Source of the DNA: Pseudomonas sp. B6002
GTDB lineage: Bacteria > Pseudomonadota > Gammaproteobacteria > Pseudomonadales > Pseudomonadaceae
NCBI RefSeq assembly: GCF_013385985.1
Contig: NZ_JACAOY010000001.1
Span: forward strand, 190,210-254,209
Reading direction: 5' to 3'
Length of the DNA: 64,000 nt
Position 1 is the first letter of the stretch. Each line of letters opens with the position of its first letter. A program made the translations under genes and the position numbers. This document shows positions 28,921 to 40,918 of this stretch, one piece after another. Under the pieces are notes generated by a model that had not been told where the DNA came from, made no database searches, and saw only the letters and a program-made list of their open reading frames with translations.

Positions 28921-30297
28921 TTACATCTTGGGCATGCCGCCGCCGGGCAACATACCGCCCATGCCGCGCATCATCTTGGCCATGCCGCCTTTGGCAGAGA
29001 ATTTCTTCATCATCTTCTGCATCTGCTTGTGCTGCTTGATCAAGCGGCCGATGTCCTGCACCTGGGTGCCGGAGCCCATGGCGATCCGACGTTTGCGCGA
29101 ACCGCTGATCAGCTCAGGGTCGCGGCGCTCGGCCGGGGTCATGGAGTTGATGATGGCTTCCATCTGCTTGAACTGCTTCTCTGCCGCGCCCTGGGCATTG
29201 CCCATCTGCGCCAGGTTCACACCGCCGATGTTCGGCAGCTTGTCCATCAGGCCGCCAAGGCCGCCCATGTTCTTCATTTGCTGCAGCTGGTCGCGGAAGT
29301 CTTCGAGGTCGAAGCCCTTGCCCTTCTTCAGCTTCTTGGCCAGCTTGTCGGCCTTGTCCTTGTCGAGCGTGGCTTCGGCCTGCTCGATCAGGCTGAGCAC
29401 GTCGCCCATGCCAAGAATGCGCGAAGCAATACGCTCAGGGTGGAACGGCTCGAGCGCTTCGCTCTTCTCGCCCATACCGATGAACTTGATTGGCTTGCCG
29501 GTGATGGCACGTACCGACAGCGCCGCACCGCCACGGGCATCGCCGTCGACCTTGGTGAGGATCACACCGGTCAGTGGCAGTGCGTCGCCGAATGCCTTGG
29601 CGGTGTTCGCAGCGTCCTGGCCGGTCATGGCGTCGACCACGAACAGCGTCTCGACCGGGTTGATCGCGGCATGCAGCGCCTTGATCTCGCCCATCATCTC
29701 TTCGTCGATGTGCAGGCGACCGGCGGTATCGACGATGACCACGTCGATGAACTTGAGCTTCGCTTCTTTAATAGCAGCGTTGGCGATATCAACCGGCTTC
29801 TGGCTCAGGTCGGACGGGAAGAAGGTCACGCCCACTTCGCCTGCCAGCATTTCCAGCTGCTTGATCGCGGCCGGACGGTAGACGTCAGCCGACACCACCA
29901 TCACGGACTTCTTCTTGCGCTCTTTAAGGAAGCGCGCCAGCTTGCCGGCGGTGGTGGTCTTACCCGCACCCTGCAAACCTGCCATCAATACGACGGCCGG
30001 TGGCACGGCGCTGAGGTTCAGGTCTTCGTTGGCCGCGCCCATCAGGCTTTCGAGTTCGGCCTGGACGATCTTCACAAAGGCCTGGCCCGGGGTCAGGCTG
30101 CGGGACACTTCGGTGCCCACCGCGCGCTCTTTGACCGAATTGACGAAGTCCTTGACCACAGGCAAGGCCACGTCGGCTTCCAGCAACGCCATGCGCACTT
30201 CGCGCAGGGTGTCTTTAATATTGTCCTCGGTCAGCTTGGCCTTGCCGGTGACATGGCGCAGCGTCTGCGAGAGACGGTCAGTCAGATTTTCAAACAT
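28921..30297 (-). CDS. ffh: Signal recognition particle protein Ffh
   Basis: Ffh binds 4.5S RNA and nascent signal sequences and targets ribosomes to FtsY at the membrane. The 458-residue protein has the N domain (MFENLTDRLSQTLR), the GTPase motifs GLQGAGKTTTAGKLA, DTAGRLHID and TKVDGDARGG, and the Met-rich M domain at the end (MQKMMKKFSAKGGMAKMMRG...). GAAAGGAT precedes the ATG. It lies upstream of rpsP, as in many proteobacteria. Confidence 0.98.
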   Translation of the reverse strand: MFENLTDRLSQTLRHVTGKAKLTEDNIKDTLREVRMALLEADVALPVVKDFVNSVKERAVGTEVSRSLTPGQAFVKIVQAELESLMGAANEDLNLSAVPPAVVLMAGLQGAGKTTTAGKLARFLKERKKKSVMVVSADVYRPAAIKQLEMLAGEVGVTFFPSDLSQKPVDIANAAIKEAKLKFIDVVIVDTAGRLHIDEEMMGEIKALHAAINPVETLFVVDAMTGQDAANTAKAFGDALPLTGVILTKVDGDARGGAALSVRAITGKPIKFIGMGEKSEALEPFHPERIASRILGMGDVLSLIEQAEATLDKDKADKLAKKLKKGKGFDLEDFRDQLQQMKNMGGLGGLMDKLPNIGGVNLAQMGNAQGAAEKQFKQMEAIINSMTPAERRDPELISGSRKRRIAMGSGTQVQDIGRLIKQHKQMQKMMKKFSAKGGMAKMMRGMGGMLPGGGMPKM

Positions 30298-30517
30298 GCG
30301 CGATCCTTTCAGGCCCTATTCATAGACCGAGGTAATGGCGGCCCAGGCTGTGGTAAATCGCTATTAAAAACAGCGCTCGGCGAGCCTGCGGCGTGGGCAG
30401 GTCGCGGATTATAGCGAAGACTGCGCCAGTGCACACCCGCTGTCTGGCCCGGGAGTCTTTCGTGGAACGCAGGGGTATGCCAAACTCAGCGCCTTTCGGG
30501 CTTGTCTATCAGGATTT

Positions 30518-31330
30518 ATGGTCCCCTTGTCACCCAGTTTGCTACCCAGCCTCGCCGCCGCCATTCTGTACGCCGCTGCGACCCTCTATCAGGGCACTCG
30601 TCTGGCCCAAGGCACCAAAGCGGACAAACGTCTGCTGGTGGGCCTTGGCGTCCTCGCCCTGCTGGCCCATGCCACGAGCCTGTTCACCCACCTGATGACA
30701 CCGGTCGGCCTGGGCCTGGACTTTTTCAGCGCCGCCAGCCTGATCGCTGCCGCCGTCATCGCGCTGACCCTGCTGGCCTGCTACCGCATTCCCGTCGAGA
30801 ACCTGCTGGTGCTCCTTTTCCCACTGGGCATGTTGACGGTACTGCTGGCGCATTTCACCCCGACCGGCACCGTGCAGGTCATTGATGAAGAGCCAGGCAT
30901 CCTCGCGCATATCCTGCTGTCGATCCTCGCCTACGGCATGTTCACCATCGCGGTGTTCCAGGCGCTGCTCCTGCTGCTGCAGGACCACCAGCTCAAAAAC
31001 AAACACCCGTCCGGGCTGATCAAGAACTTCCCACCGCTGCAAACCATGGAAAGCCTGCTGTTCGGTTTCCTGTGGGCCGGCTGGACGCTGCTGTCGCTGT
31101 CGCTGATCTCCGGCTGGCTGTTCGTCGAAAACCTGTTCGCCCAGCACCTAGCGCACAAAACCTTGCTGGCGTGCCTGGCCTGGGTGGTGTTCAGCGTACT
31201 GCTGTGGGGCCGCAACCGCCTCGGCTGGCGTGGGCACAAGGCGATCCGCTGGACCCTGGCCGGTTTCTGCCTGCTGATGCTGGCCTATTTCGGCAGCAAG
31301 CTGGTTCGCGAATACATCCTGCATATCTGA
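30518..31330 (+). CDS. CcsA-family inner-membrane protein
   Basis: The 270-residue protein has about eight hydrophobic segments and the cytochrome c assembly (CcsA/CcmC) pattern; a tryptophan-rich motif is reduced to the GFLWAGWTLLSLSLISGWLF stretch. Its close relatives, the YpjD/CorE group, sit next to CorB/CorC-type genes, exactly as here, where a CorC-like gene follows 12 bases downstream. Its function is unproven; a role in haem handling or metal efflux is inferred from family only. GTG and ATG upstream starts are not needed: the ATG at 30518 begins the first helix. Confidence 0.85.
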   Translation: MVPLSPSLLPSLAAAILYAAATLYQGTRLAQGTKADKRLLVGLGVLALLAHATSLFTHLMTPVGLGLDFFSAASLIAAAVIALTLLACYRIPVENLLVLLFPLGMLTVLLAHFTPTGTVQVIDEEPGILAHILLSILAYGMFTIAVFQALLLLLQDHQLKNKHPSGLIKNFPPLQTMESLLFGFLWAGWTLLSLSLISGWLFVENLFAQHLAHKTLLACLAWVVFSVLLWGRNRLGWRGHKAIRWTLAGFCLLMLAYFGSKLVREYILHI

Positions 31331-31342
31331 CGGGCAGCGATC

Positions 31343-32581
<1,239 letters not shown>

Positions 32582-32587
32582 CCCCTC

Positions 32588-32690
32588 TGTAGGCGCTGGC
32601 TTGTGTGGGAGCTGGCTTGCCTGCGATAGCATCGCCTCGGTGCAACTCATCAACCGAGTCGCCTGCATCGCCGGCAAGCCAGCCCCTTGT
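32588..32690. repeat. REP pair, mixed families
   Basis: TGTGGGAGCTGGCTTGCCTGCGATAGC at the left and GCATCGCCGGCAAGCCAGC at the right form an imperfect inverted pair, preceded by a partial third copy (TGTAGGCGCTGGCTTG). Confidence 0.82.
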
Positions 32691-32903
32691 TGGATCCGCA
32701 AACCCCTTCCTATAATCGCTGCGGCTTACCAGAGCCCCGCCCGACCGCGTGCTACCCGCACCCAGCGTGTCCAGGCACCGCTTTACCGTGTCTGACCGGT
32801 GTTTGCTCCCATCCCGAGCCGCCCCGCGCACAACCCTGATCCATGGGTGTTCGACCAATAACAATCCGCGTCCAAACGCGCACTGACCATCAGGGATACC
32901 CGC
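32691..32903. other. Gene-free stretch upstream of the MHS permease
   Basis: Together with the preceding REP this is a 322-base gap. The 213 bases after the REP are C-rich on the plus strand (CGCACCCAGCG, GCCGCCCCGCGC) and contain no ORF with family resemblance. It probably holds the promoter of the permease gene, but I see no convincing -35/-10 pair. Confidence 0.5.
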
Positions 32904-34214
32904 ATGAGCACCACCTATAACGAGGCTGCGACCGCCGCCCCGACCAACTCGACCGCACGGGTCGCCACGGCGAGCATCGTCGGCACCGCCATCGAATTCT
33001 ACGATTTCTACATCTACGCCACCGCCGCCGCGCTGGTGATCGGCCCGGTGTTCTTCCCCCAGACGTCCGGCACGGCGCAGATGCTCGCGTCGTTCCTGAC
33101 CTTCGGCATCGCCTTTATCGCCCGCCCACTGGGTTCGGCGCTGTTCGGTCACTTCGGTGACCGCATCGGGCGTAAATCCACGCTGGTGGCTTCCTTGCTG
33201 CTGATGGGCGTGTGTACAACGCTGATCGGTTTACTGCCCGGCTATGACAGCATTGGGGCCTGGGCGCCGATCCTGTTGTGTGTGCTGCGCTTCGGCCAGG
33301 GCCTGGGCCTTGGCGGGGAATGGGGCGGCGCTGCGCTGCTGGCCACCGAGAACGCGCCAAAGGGCAAACGCGCCTGGTTCGGCATGTTCCCGCAATTGGG
33401 CCCATCGATTGGGTTCCTGGCGGCCAACGGCCTGTTCCTGATCCTGGCCATGAGCCTGAGCGATGAGCAGTTCCGCAGCTGGGGCTGGCGTATCCCGTTC
33501 ATCCTCAGCGCAGCCTTGGTGATGGTTGGCCTGTATGCACGCCTGAAACTGCATGAGACCCCGGTGTTCGCCAATGCTGTCGCCAAAGAAGCCCCGGTGA
33601 AGGTGCCGCTGGTGGAACTGTTCAGCCAGCATTGGCTGCCGGTCTTGCTGGGCGCAGCATCGATGGTGGTGTGCTACGCGCTGTTCTACATCACCACCGC
33701 GTTTTCACTGAGCTACGGCGTGTCGACGCTGGGCTACAGCCGCGAAACCTTCCTCGGCCTGCTGTGCTTTGCCGTGCTGTTCATGGGCCTGGCGACACCA
33801 CTTGCCGCCTTGGCCAGTGATCGCTACGGGCGCAAGCCGGTGCTGATCGTAGGGGCGGTCCTGGCGATTCTGTCGGGCTTTACCATGGAGCCGTTGCTGA
33901 CCCACGGCACTACTTGGGCAGTTGCGCTGTTCCTGGCGTTGGAGCTGTTCCTGATGGGCGTGACCTTCGCGCCAATGGGCGCGATGCTGCCGGAATTGTT
34001 CCCGACCCGCGTGCGTTATACCGGCGCATCGGCGGCGTATAACCTGGGTGGGATTGTGGGCGCGTCGGCGGCACCGTTCTTCGCGACCAAGCTGGTGGCG
34101 ATGGGTGGGCTGAGTTATGTCGGTGGGTATGTGTCGGCGGCGGCGTTGCTCAGCTTGATTGCTGTGCTGTGCCTGAAAGAGACGCGTAACAACGATTTGA
34201 ATCGAGTCGCCTGA
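32904..34214 (+). CDS. MHS-family MFS transporter (metabolite:H+ symporter)
   Basis: The 436-residue protein shows the MHS signature near the N-terminus (IVGTAIEFYDFYIYATAAALV) and the loop motif GHFGDRIGRKSTLV, and has 12 predicted membrane helices. Such carriers (ShiA, ProP, citrate and alpha-ketoglutarate permeases) move organic acids or osmolytes with protons. The substrate cannot be told. AGGGATA precedes the ATG. No catabolic genes are adjacent. Confidence 0.9.
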   Translation: MSTTYNEAATAAPTNSTARVATASIVGTAIEFYDFYIYATAAALVIGPVFFPQTSGTAQMLASFLTFGIAFIARPLGSALFGHFGDRIGRKSTLVASLLLMGVCTTLIGLLPGYDSIGAWAPILLCVLRFGQGLGLGGEWGGAALLATENAPKGKRAWFGMFPQLGPSIGFLAANGLFLILAMSLSDEQFRSWGWRIPFILSAALVMVGLYARLKLHETPVFANAVAKEAPVKVPLVELFSQHWLPVLLGAASMVVCYALFYITTAFSLSYGVSTLGYSRETFLGLLCFAVLFMGLATPLAALASDRYGRKPVLIVGAVLAILSGFTMEPLLTHGTTWAVALFLALELFLMGVTFAPMGAMLPELFPTRVRYTGASAAYNLGGIVGASAAPFFATKLVAMGGLSYVGGYVSAAALLSLIAVLCLKETRNNDLNRVA

Positions 34215-34220
34215 TAGATC

Positions 34221-34296
34221 GAATCGCCGGCAAGCCAGCTCCCACAGTTTGAACTGTGAATACCTTCAAATGTGGGAGCTGGCTTGCCTGCGATAG
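34221..34296. repeat. REP pair with conserved spacer, TGTGGGAGCTGG family
   Basis: An inverted pair separated by the spacer AGTTTGAACTGTGAATACC. The same spacer occurs in the pair at 36097 and, altered, at 46225. Confidence 0.9.
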
Positions 34297-34307
34297 GCGC
34301 GCCGCGG

Positions 34308-35489
34308 TTACAGCTCTACTACAACAGCCTTCGAAGCACGGGTCGCTTTAGCCCGAGCCGCTTCAATCGACTCATCACGCGCCAACGCCACACCCATGCG
34401 GCGCTGACCATTCACTTCCGGTTTGCCAAACAGACGCAACGCCGTGTCCGGCTCGCTCAAGGCTGCCCCCAGGTTGGCGAACGCCGTCTGGGTCGACTGC
34501 CCTTCCACCAGAATCACCGCCGAGGCCGAAGGCCCGAACTGACGAATCAATGGGATCGGCAAGCCGAGGATCGCGCGTGCGTGCAGGGCGAACTGCGACA
34601 GGTCCTGGGAAATCAGGGTCACCAAGCCGGTGTCATGGGGGCGCGGTGACACTTCGCTGAACCACACCTGGTCGCCTTTGATGAACAGCTCCACGCCAAA
34701 CAGGCCACGGCCGCCCAGGGCTTCGGTCACCGCCTTGGCAACGCGCTCGGACTCAGCCAGGGCAACCGGGCTCATGGCCTGAGGCTGCCAGGATTCCTGG
34801 TAGTCGCCCTTCTCCTGACGGTGACCCACCGGCGCGCAGAAGGTGGTGCCGCCAATGTGGCGCACGGTCAGCAGGGTAATTTCGTAGTCGAAGTCGATAA
34901 AGCCTTCGATGATCACACGGCCTTTACCTGCACGGCCGCCTTCTTGGGCGTAGTCCCAGGCTTTCTGCACGTCATCGGCGCTGCGCAGCAGGCTCTGGCC
35001 CTTGCCCGACGAACTCATCACCGGCTTGACCACGCACGGGAAGCCCAGGTCTTGCACGGCCTTGCTGTAGTCTTCGAAGGTGTCGGCGAAGTGGTACGGC
35101 GACGTCGGCAGGTCCAGCTCTTCGGCAGCCAGGCGACGAATGCCTTCGCGGTTCATGGTCAGCGAGGTCGCACGTGCGGTCGGGATCACGGTGAAGCCTT
35201 CGGCTTCCAGTTCCACCAGGGTGGCGGTGGCGATGGCTTCGATTTCCGGCACGATAAAGTGCGGTTTCTCGGCTTCGATCACCGCACGCAGGGCGGCGCC
35301 GTCGAGCATGTTGATCACGTGGCTACGGTGCGCCACCTGCATGGCCGGCGCGTTGGCGTAGCGATCCACGGCAATCACTTCAACGCCCAGGCGTTGCAGT
35401 TCGATTACCACTTCCTTGCCCAGCTCACCGCAGCCACACAGCAAAACGCGGGTCGCGGTTGGCGACAATGGAGTTCCGATTCGGGTCAT
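34308..35489 (-). CDS. purT: Formate-dependent phosphoribosylglycinamide formyltransferase
   Basis: PurT is the folate-independent enzyme that formylates GAR in purine synthesis with formate and ATP. The 393-residue length is normal. It has the ATP-grasp core ([67 protein letters not shown]) and the N-terminal motif [29 protein letters not shown] ribosome-binding region precedes the ATG. It is downstream of the VUT gene; no riboswitch is visible between them. Confidence 0.97.
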   Translation of the reverse strand: MTRIGTPLSPTATRVLLCGCGELGKEVVIELQRLGVEVIAVDRYANAPAMQVAHRSHVINMLDGAALRAVIEAEKPHFIVPEIEAIATATLVELEAEGFTVIPTARATSLTMNREGIRRLAAEELDLPTSPYHFADTFEDYSKAVQDLGFPCVVKPVMSSSGKGQSLLRSADDVQKAWDYAQEGGRAGKGRVIIEGFIDFDYEITLLTVRHIGGTTFCAPVGHRQEKGDYQESWQPQAMSPVALAESERVAKAVTEALGGRGLFGVELFIKGDQVWFSEVSPRPHDTGLVTLISQDLSQFALHARAILGLPIPLIRQFGPSASAVILVEGQSTQTAFANLGAALSEPDTALRLFGKPEVNGQRRMGVALARDESIEAARAKATRASKAVVVEL

Positions 35490-35558
35490 CTCAGGTCCTC
35501 AGGGGAGCGGATCATGTGGAGAAAGGCCGGCATTTTACATGAACTGTAAAAATTGGCC

Positions 35559-36026
35559 TCAGTTGGCGACGGCTCGCTTGCGCAAACGCCAGGCCATGAT
35601 CAGCCACACCACCGTGACTCCGGCGAATTTGGACACCAATGCAGTGCCGGCCACCGCAGGCGTCAGCGCGCCGATCAGGCCGAAGAAGATAAAGGTGTCG
35701 AGGGGAATGCTCAGCGCCGAACTTATCCACAGGCGGTCGTGGAGCGGGCGCTTGGTGATGCTGAACACCAGCCAGTCAATGCACTCGGACACCGCGAACG
35801 CCGTGGCGCTGGCCAGAGCAATGGCCGGATCGGAGGTGACGTACGACAGCACCAGCGCCGCCAGCATCGCGACGATTGCGCCGTGGCCGAAGCGGGTTTG
35901 CACCATGTCGCGCAGGATGAAGACCAGGCCACCCCAGGCGGACCAGATGACGTCCAGGTGCGGGGCGGTGGAGAAGGCGAAGTTGATCAGCACGACGCTG
36001 CTGATGTAGGCGATCAGGAAGAGCAT
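35559..36026 (-). CDS. VUT family membrane protein (possible queuosine-precursor transporter)
   Basis: The 155-residue protein has about five hydrophobic segments and begins MLFLIAYISSVVLINFAFST, with the conserved FAVSECIDWLVF region. The VUT family includes YhhQ, the preQ0/preQ1 importer, but YhhQ is ~220 residues, so this is a short version of the family and could have another substrate. No preQ1 riboswitch-like aptamer is visible upstream. The ATG has no strong ribosome-binding site. Confidence 0.75.
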   Translation of the reverse strand: MLFLIAYISSVVLINFAFSTAPHLDVIWSAWGGLVFILRDMVQTRFGHGAIVAMLAALVLSYVTSDPAIALASATAFAVSECIDWLVFSITKRPLHDRLWISSALSIPLDTFIFFGLIGALTPAVAGTALVSKFAGVTVVWLIMAWRLRKRAVAN

Positions 36027-36096
36027 GGGAGTGTGGGCCTGTGGACAAGGGGCACAGGGTACTTCACATTTGGAAATATGTCGTCTGGACGGGCCC

Positions 36097-36171
36097 TATC
36101 GCAGGCGAGCCAGCTCCCACAGTTTGAATTGTGAATACCTTCAATGTGGGAGCTGGCTTGCCTGCGATAGC
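36097..36171. repeat. REP pair with conserved spacer, TGTGGGAGCTGG family
   Basis: An inverted REP pair with the spacer AGTTTGAATTGTGAATACC, nearly identical to that at 34221. Confidence 0.9.
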
Positions 36172-36177
36172 GATCTA

Positions 36178-36389
36178 TCAGGCGCCCGATTTCCCAGGAA
36201 TCATCCACACCAACCCACTGGCCTTCGCCCGCTCATGACACAACCCCAACACCACCCGGCGTTCGGTATTGTCCATGCGGCTCCAGCGCGTGATCTCATC
36301 CACGGTGCGCTGGCAGCCGGTGCAAATGTCGTCGTCATCCAGCGCGCAAATACTCACGCACGGCGACGCGACGGGGCGTTCAATCGGGT

Positions 36390-36393
<4 letters not shown>
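36178..36393 (-). CDS. DUF1289 domain-containing protein
   Basis: The 71-residue protein has the DUF1289 cysteines in [20 protein letters not shown] and the conserved tail ([16 protein letters not shown]). The four cysteines suggest a metal site. The ATG overlaps the stop of the gamma carbonic anhydrase gene (ATGA), so the two are translated together. The family has no established function. Confidence 0.9.
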
Positions 36394-36914
<521 letters not shown>

Positions 36915-36949
36915 GGTTTTTCCTCACGGCTGGCCATTCAAGCGATGGC

Positions 36950-37552
36950 TTAGATATTGATGAAGCTCTTGGGCGGCTGGTGCAGGCTGATCTTGGCATC
37001 GTCATAGAGCAGGTTGATCAGCTCGACGATCATGATTGCCGTCAGCCCCCAGATCTTGTATTCGCCGAACCGATAGCTGGGCACGTACCAACTGCGGCCC
37101 TGGTAATCGATGCGGTGGGTATGTTCGCGCGGGTCCTGCCGGAAAAAATCCAATGGCACGCTGAAAACGGCCGCGATTTCGGCATCGTTGGCCAGGTATT
37201 CGACATAATCGGGGATCACGCCCACATACGGCGTCACGCGGATACCGTGCAGGGAGATCAGCGGGCTCAAGGGGCCGATCACCTCGACCAGCCCGGGAGG
37301 CAGGCCGATTTCTTCTTCGGCTTCGCGCAGCGCGGTGAAGATCAGGTCCGGGTCTTCGGGGTCACGCCGCCCGCCCGGGAACGCCACTTCGCCACCATGG
37401 GTCGACAGGCCGCTGGCGCGCAGGGTCAGGATCAGCTCAGGTTCGTCACTGCGGGTAATCGGCACCAGCACGGCGGCCTCGGGGAAACGCCCGTCAGTCT
37501 CCAGTGTATGGGGGGTGTGATTGCTTACCCGGCGAAGTAGCTCGTCCAGCAT
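36950..37552 (-). CDS. Nudix hydrolase, CoA pyrophosphatase type (NudL-like)
   Basis: The 200-residue protein has the NudL/CoA-pyrophosphatase pattern: LRASGLSTHGGEVAFPGG, then a Nudix box whose conserved part is ALREAEEEIGL. These enzymes split CoA to 3'-phospho-ADP and 4'-phosphopantetheine. It heads a short minus-strand cluster with the gamma carbonic anhydrase and the DUF1289 gene. Confidence 0.92.
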   Translation of the reverse strand: MLDELLRRVSNHTPHTLETDGRFPEAAVLVPITRSDEPELILTLRASGLSTHGGEVAFPGGRRDPEDPDLIFTALREAEEEIGLPPGLVEVIGPLSPLISLHGIRVTPYVGVIPDYVEYLANDAEIAAVFSVPLDFFRQDPREHTHRIDYQGRSWYVPSYRFGEYKIWGLTAIMIVELINLLYDDAKISLHQPPKSFINI

Positions 37553-37698
37553 GAGTCATCTCGGTCTGTTGGCTACCTTGCATCATGCACCAAAGCGTGC
37601 GGGTGCCCAACCCCAAAACCTTGGCCGTGTCGCGAAACGACAACTTGCAGGGCCCTGCCCGCCAAGCCAAGATAGGCCCACTCTCCAGGAACCCCAGC

Positions 37699-38247
37699 AT
37701 GAACTTCTGCAGCCAGTGCGGTAAACCGGTTACCCAGCGCATTCCCGAAGGCGACGGCCGCCTGCGCTACGTGTGTGATCACTGCTCGACCATCCACTAC
37801 CAGAACCCCAATATCGTCGCCGGCACCGTACCGGTGTGGGGCGACAAAGTGCTGCTGTGCCGCCGCGCCATCGAACCGCGCCTGGGTTACTGGACCCTGC
37901 CCGCAGGCTTCATGGAAAACGGCGAGACCGTGGAACAGGCCGCCGCCCGCGAAACCCTGGAAGAAGCCTGCGCCCGCGTGCGCAACCTGAGCATCTACAC
38001 CTTGATCGACGTACCGCACATCAGCCAGGTGCATATCTTCTACCGCGCCGAACTGGTCGACCTCGACTTTGCCGCAGGCCCCGAAAGCCTGGAAGTGAAG
38101 CTTTTTGACGAAGCCGACATCCCTTGGTCAGAGCTGGCTTTCCGCACGGTCGGGCGTACCTTAGAATACTTTTTCGCCGACCGTCGGCAGCAGGCGTACC
38201 CCGTGCGCAGCGAAGCCGTCCCCCCCATGGGCAAGCCCACCCAATAA
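37699..38247 (+). CDS. Nudix hydrolase with N-terminal zinc ribbon
   Basis: The 182-residue protein starts with a zinc ribbon (Cys4, Cys7, Cys26, Cys29: NFCSQCGKPV...YVCDHCSTIHY), like NudC-type NADH pyrophosphatases, followed by a Nudix box (GFMENGETVEQAAARETLEEA). In the box the usual EExG ends as EEAC, with Ala for Gly, while the catalytic glutamates remain. The ATG at 37699 begins the ribbon. Substrate unknown, possibly a nucleotide sugar or NAD-like compound. Confidence 0.9.
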   Translation: MNFCSQCGKPVTQRIPEGDGRLRYVCDHCSTIHYQNPNIVAGTVPVWGDKVLLCRRAIEPRLGYWTLPAGFMENGETVEQAAARETLEEACARVRNLSIYTLIDVPHISQVHIFYRAELVDLDFAAGPESLEVKLFDEADIPWSELAFRTVGRTLEYFFADRRQQAYPVRSEAVPPMGKPTQ

Positions 38248-38275
38248 AAACCCGGCACACAGGGATACCGTTTTA

Positions 38276-38779
38276 ATGCGTTGGTTGCTTGCTCTTATCT
38301 GTTTGTCGTTCGCTACCCTGTCTTGCGCCTCCACGCTGGAAATCATCGGCGGCAAGCCCGTGGAGAAAATCCTGGTGCTCAAGTCCGCCCGTCAGTTGCA
38401 ACTGATCAACGACGGCAAGCCCCTCAAGACCTATCGCATCTCCCTGGGCAAGAACCCCAAGGGCGCCAAGCTGATCGAAGGCGATCGCCGCACGCCAGAA
38501 GGCTTCTACTGGATCGACTGGCGCAAGACCAGCGACCGCTTCAACCTGGCCATGCACATCTCCTACCCCAATATCAGCGACGCCGCTCGCGCCCGCCGCG
38601 AAGGTGTCAAGCCGGGCAGCATGATCATGATCCATGGCACCCCCGACACCGAAGACTACCCGGAGCAGTGGTTCCACACCCTGGACTGGACCGACGGCTG
38701 TATCGGCATGCGCAACGTCGACATGCGTGAAGTCTGGAACCTGGTCAAGGACGGCACCATGATCGAGATTCGTCCGTAA
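38276..38779 (+). CDS. L,D-transpeptidase (YkuD family)
   Basis: The 167-residue precursor has an N-terminal signal (MRWLLALICLSFATLSCAS). The catalytic signature is complete: His120 in MIMIHGTP and Cys142 in TDGCIGMRN. Such enzymes make 3-3 crosslinks in peptidoglycan or attach lipoproteins to it. The protein contains just the catalytic domain. It follows the Nudix gene by 28 bases and could be co-transcribed. Confidence 0.93.
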   Translation: MRWLLALICLSFATLSCASTLEIIGGKPVEKILVLKSARQLQLINDGKPLKTYRISLGKNPKGAKLIEGDRRTPEGFYWIDWRKTSDRFNLAMHISYPNISDAARARREGVKPGSMIMIHGTPDTEDYPEQWFHTLDWTDGCIGMRNVDMREVWNLVKDGTMIEIRP

Positions 38780-38893
38780 TCCTCGACCGTTCGTAAAATA
38801 ATCCAAAAAAAATTCCTGCCGTGTGCAGCGCTTGCCGGTGAATACCAGTTCACCGCGCCGGGCTGCGCTGTTCTGCGCGCAATAAAGACCTCT

Positions 38894-38987
38894 CTAATAC
38901 CACTTGATACCAGGCCCCATTACAGCGCCCTGAAACGGCTATTTGCACCGTTTTGGCTGCATTGACATGGTATTTAAGTGGTATTAG
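38894..38987. promoter_or_regulatory. Paired NagR operator-like repeats and promoter for the nag operon
   Basis: CTAATACCACTTGATACCA (38894-38912) and TGGTATTTAAGTGGTATTAG (38968-38987) are inverted copies of one site, 74 bases apart. Each contains two directly repeated TGGTAT units 10-11 bases apart. The right copy directly follows TTGACA (38962-38967), so it lies where a -35/-10 spacer would be. Both sit 56-149 bases upstream of nagR. This fits repression by the adjacent GntR regulator. Confidence 0.75.
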
Positions 38988-39042
38988 TTTCCGGCCCATA
39001 CCGGGCGACAACACTCCAATAACCGCATCGGAAACCTGAACG

Positions 39043-39801
39043 ATGAACCCGATACTGGCCTTGCGCCCTGACGACAAACAATCCACGCCGCTGTACTTGC
39101 AATTGGCGCGCAAACTGGAAGCGGCGATCCATGCCGGCCAGTGGACGTCCGAGCAGGCGCTACCGTCGGAACGCGCGCTCAGCGAGCAATTGAGCATTTC
39201 CCGGGTCACCGCCCGCAAAGCACTGGAAGTGTTGTTTGATCAAGGCTTGATCCGTCGCAGCCAAGGCTCGGGTACCTTTATCACGCCACGCCTGGAACAA
39301 CCGTTGTCGCGCCTGTCGGGCTTCAGCGAGATGTTGCGCCTCAAGGGTTTCGTGCCCAGCTCCCTGTGGCTGGAGCGCGACATCACCCCGCCGACCCACG
39401 AAGAACTGATCCGCCTGTGCCTGTCGACCAGCGACAAAGTGGCGCGGCTCAAACGCCTGCGCAAAGCCGATGACACGGTGATGGCGATTGAAATGACCGT
39501 GGTCCCCGCCTCGGTGCTGCCGCAACCCCAGGCCTTGGGCAGTTCGCTGTACGAATACTTTGAAAGCATCGGCAAGCCCATCGTCCGTGCCCTGCAGCAT
39601 GTGCAGGCGATCAACGCCTCGGACGAGTTCGCGCGCCTGGTGGGCATCGCCCCCGGCACCGCGATGCTGCTGATGACGCGGGTCGGCTACACCGCCGACA
39701 ACACGCCGATTGAAATCACCGACACCTACTGCCGCAACGACTACTACGACTTCGTCGCAGAGCTGCGCCGCCACGACTATTCCGCTGAACTGCGAATTTA
39801 G
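39043..39801 (+). CDS. nagR: GntR/UTRA transcriptional regulator of GlcNAc use
   Basis: The 252-residue protein has an N-terminal winged helix (LYLQLARKLEAAI; LPSERALSEQLSISRVTARKAL) and a C-terminal UTRA domain that binds a sugar phosphate (about residues 95-245). Located first in the nag operon, it is most likely the repressor of nagA, the deaminase and PTS genes, with GlcNAc-6-P or GlcN-6-P as inducer; that is inferred from position and family (NagR/DasR). The intergenic repeats upstream are probable binding sites. Confidence 0.88.
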   Translation: MNPILALRPDDKQSTPLYLQLARKLEAAIHAGQWTSEQALPSERALSEQLSISRVTARKALEVLFDQGLIRRSQGSGTFITPRLEQPLSRLSGFSEMLRLKGFVPSSLWLERDITPPTHEELIRLCLSTSDKVARLKRLRKADDTVMAIEMTVVPASVLPQPQALGSSLYEYFESIGKPIVRALQHVQAINASDEFARLVGIAPGTAMLLMTRVGYTADNTPIEITDTYCRNDYYDFVAELRRHDYSAELRI

Positions 39802-39811
39802 AGAACTGCCC

Positions 39812-40898
<1,087 letters not shown>

Positions 40899-40918
<20 letters not shown>

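Noticed and set aside
36027-36060. A possible preQ1 riboswitch before the VUT gene
   Set aside because: No stem with the A-rich tail and CUA core of known preQ1 aptamers could be found.
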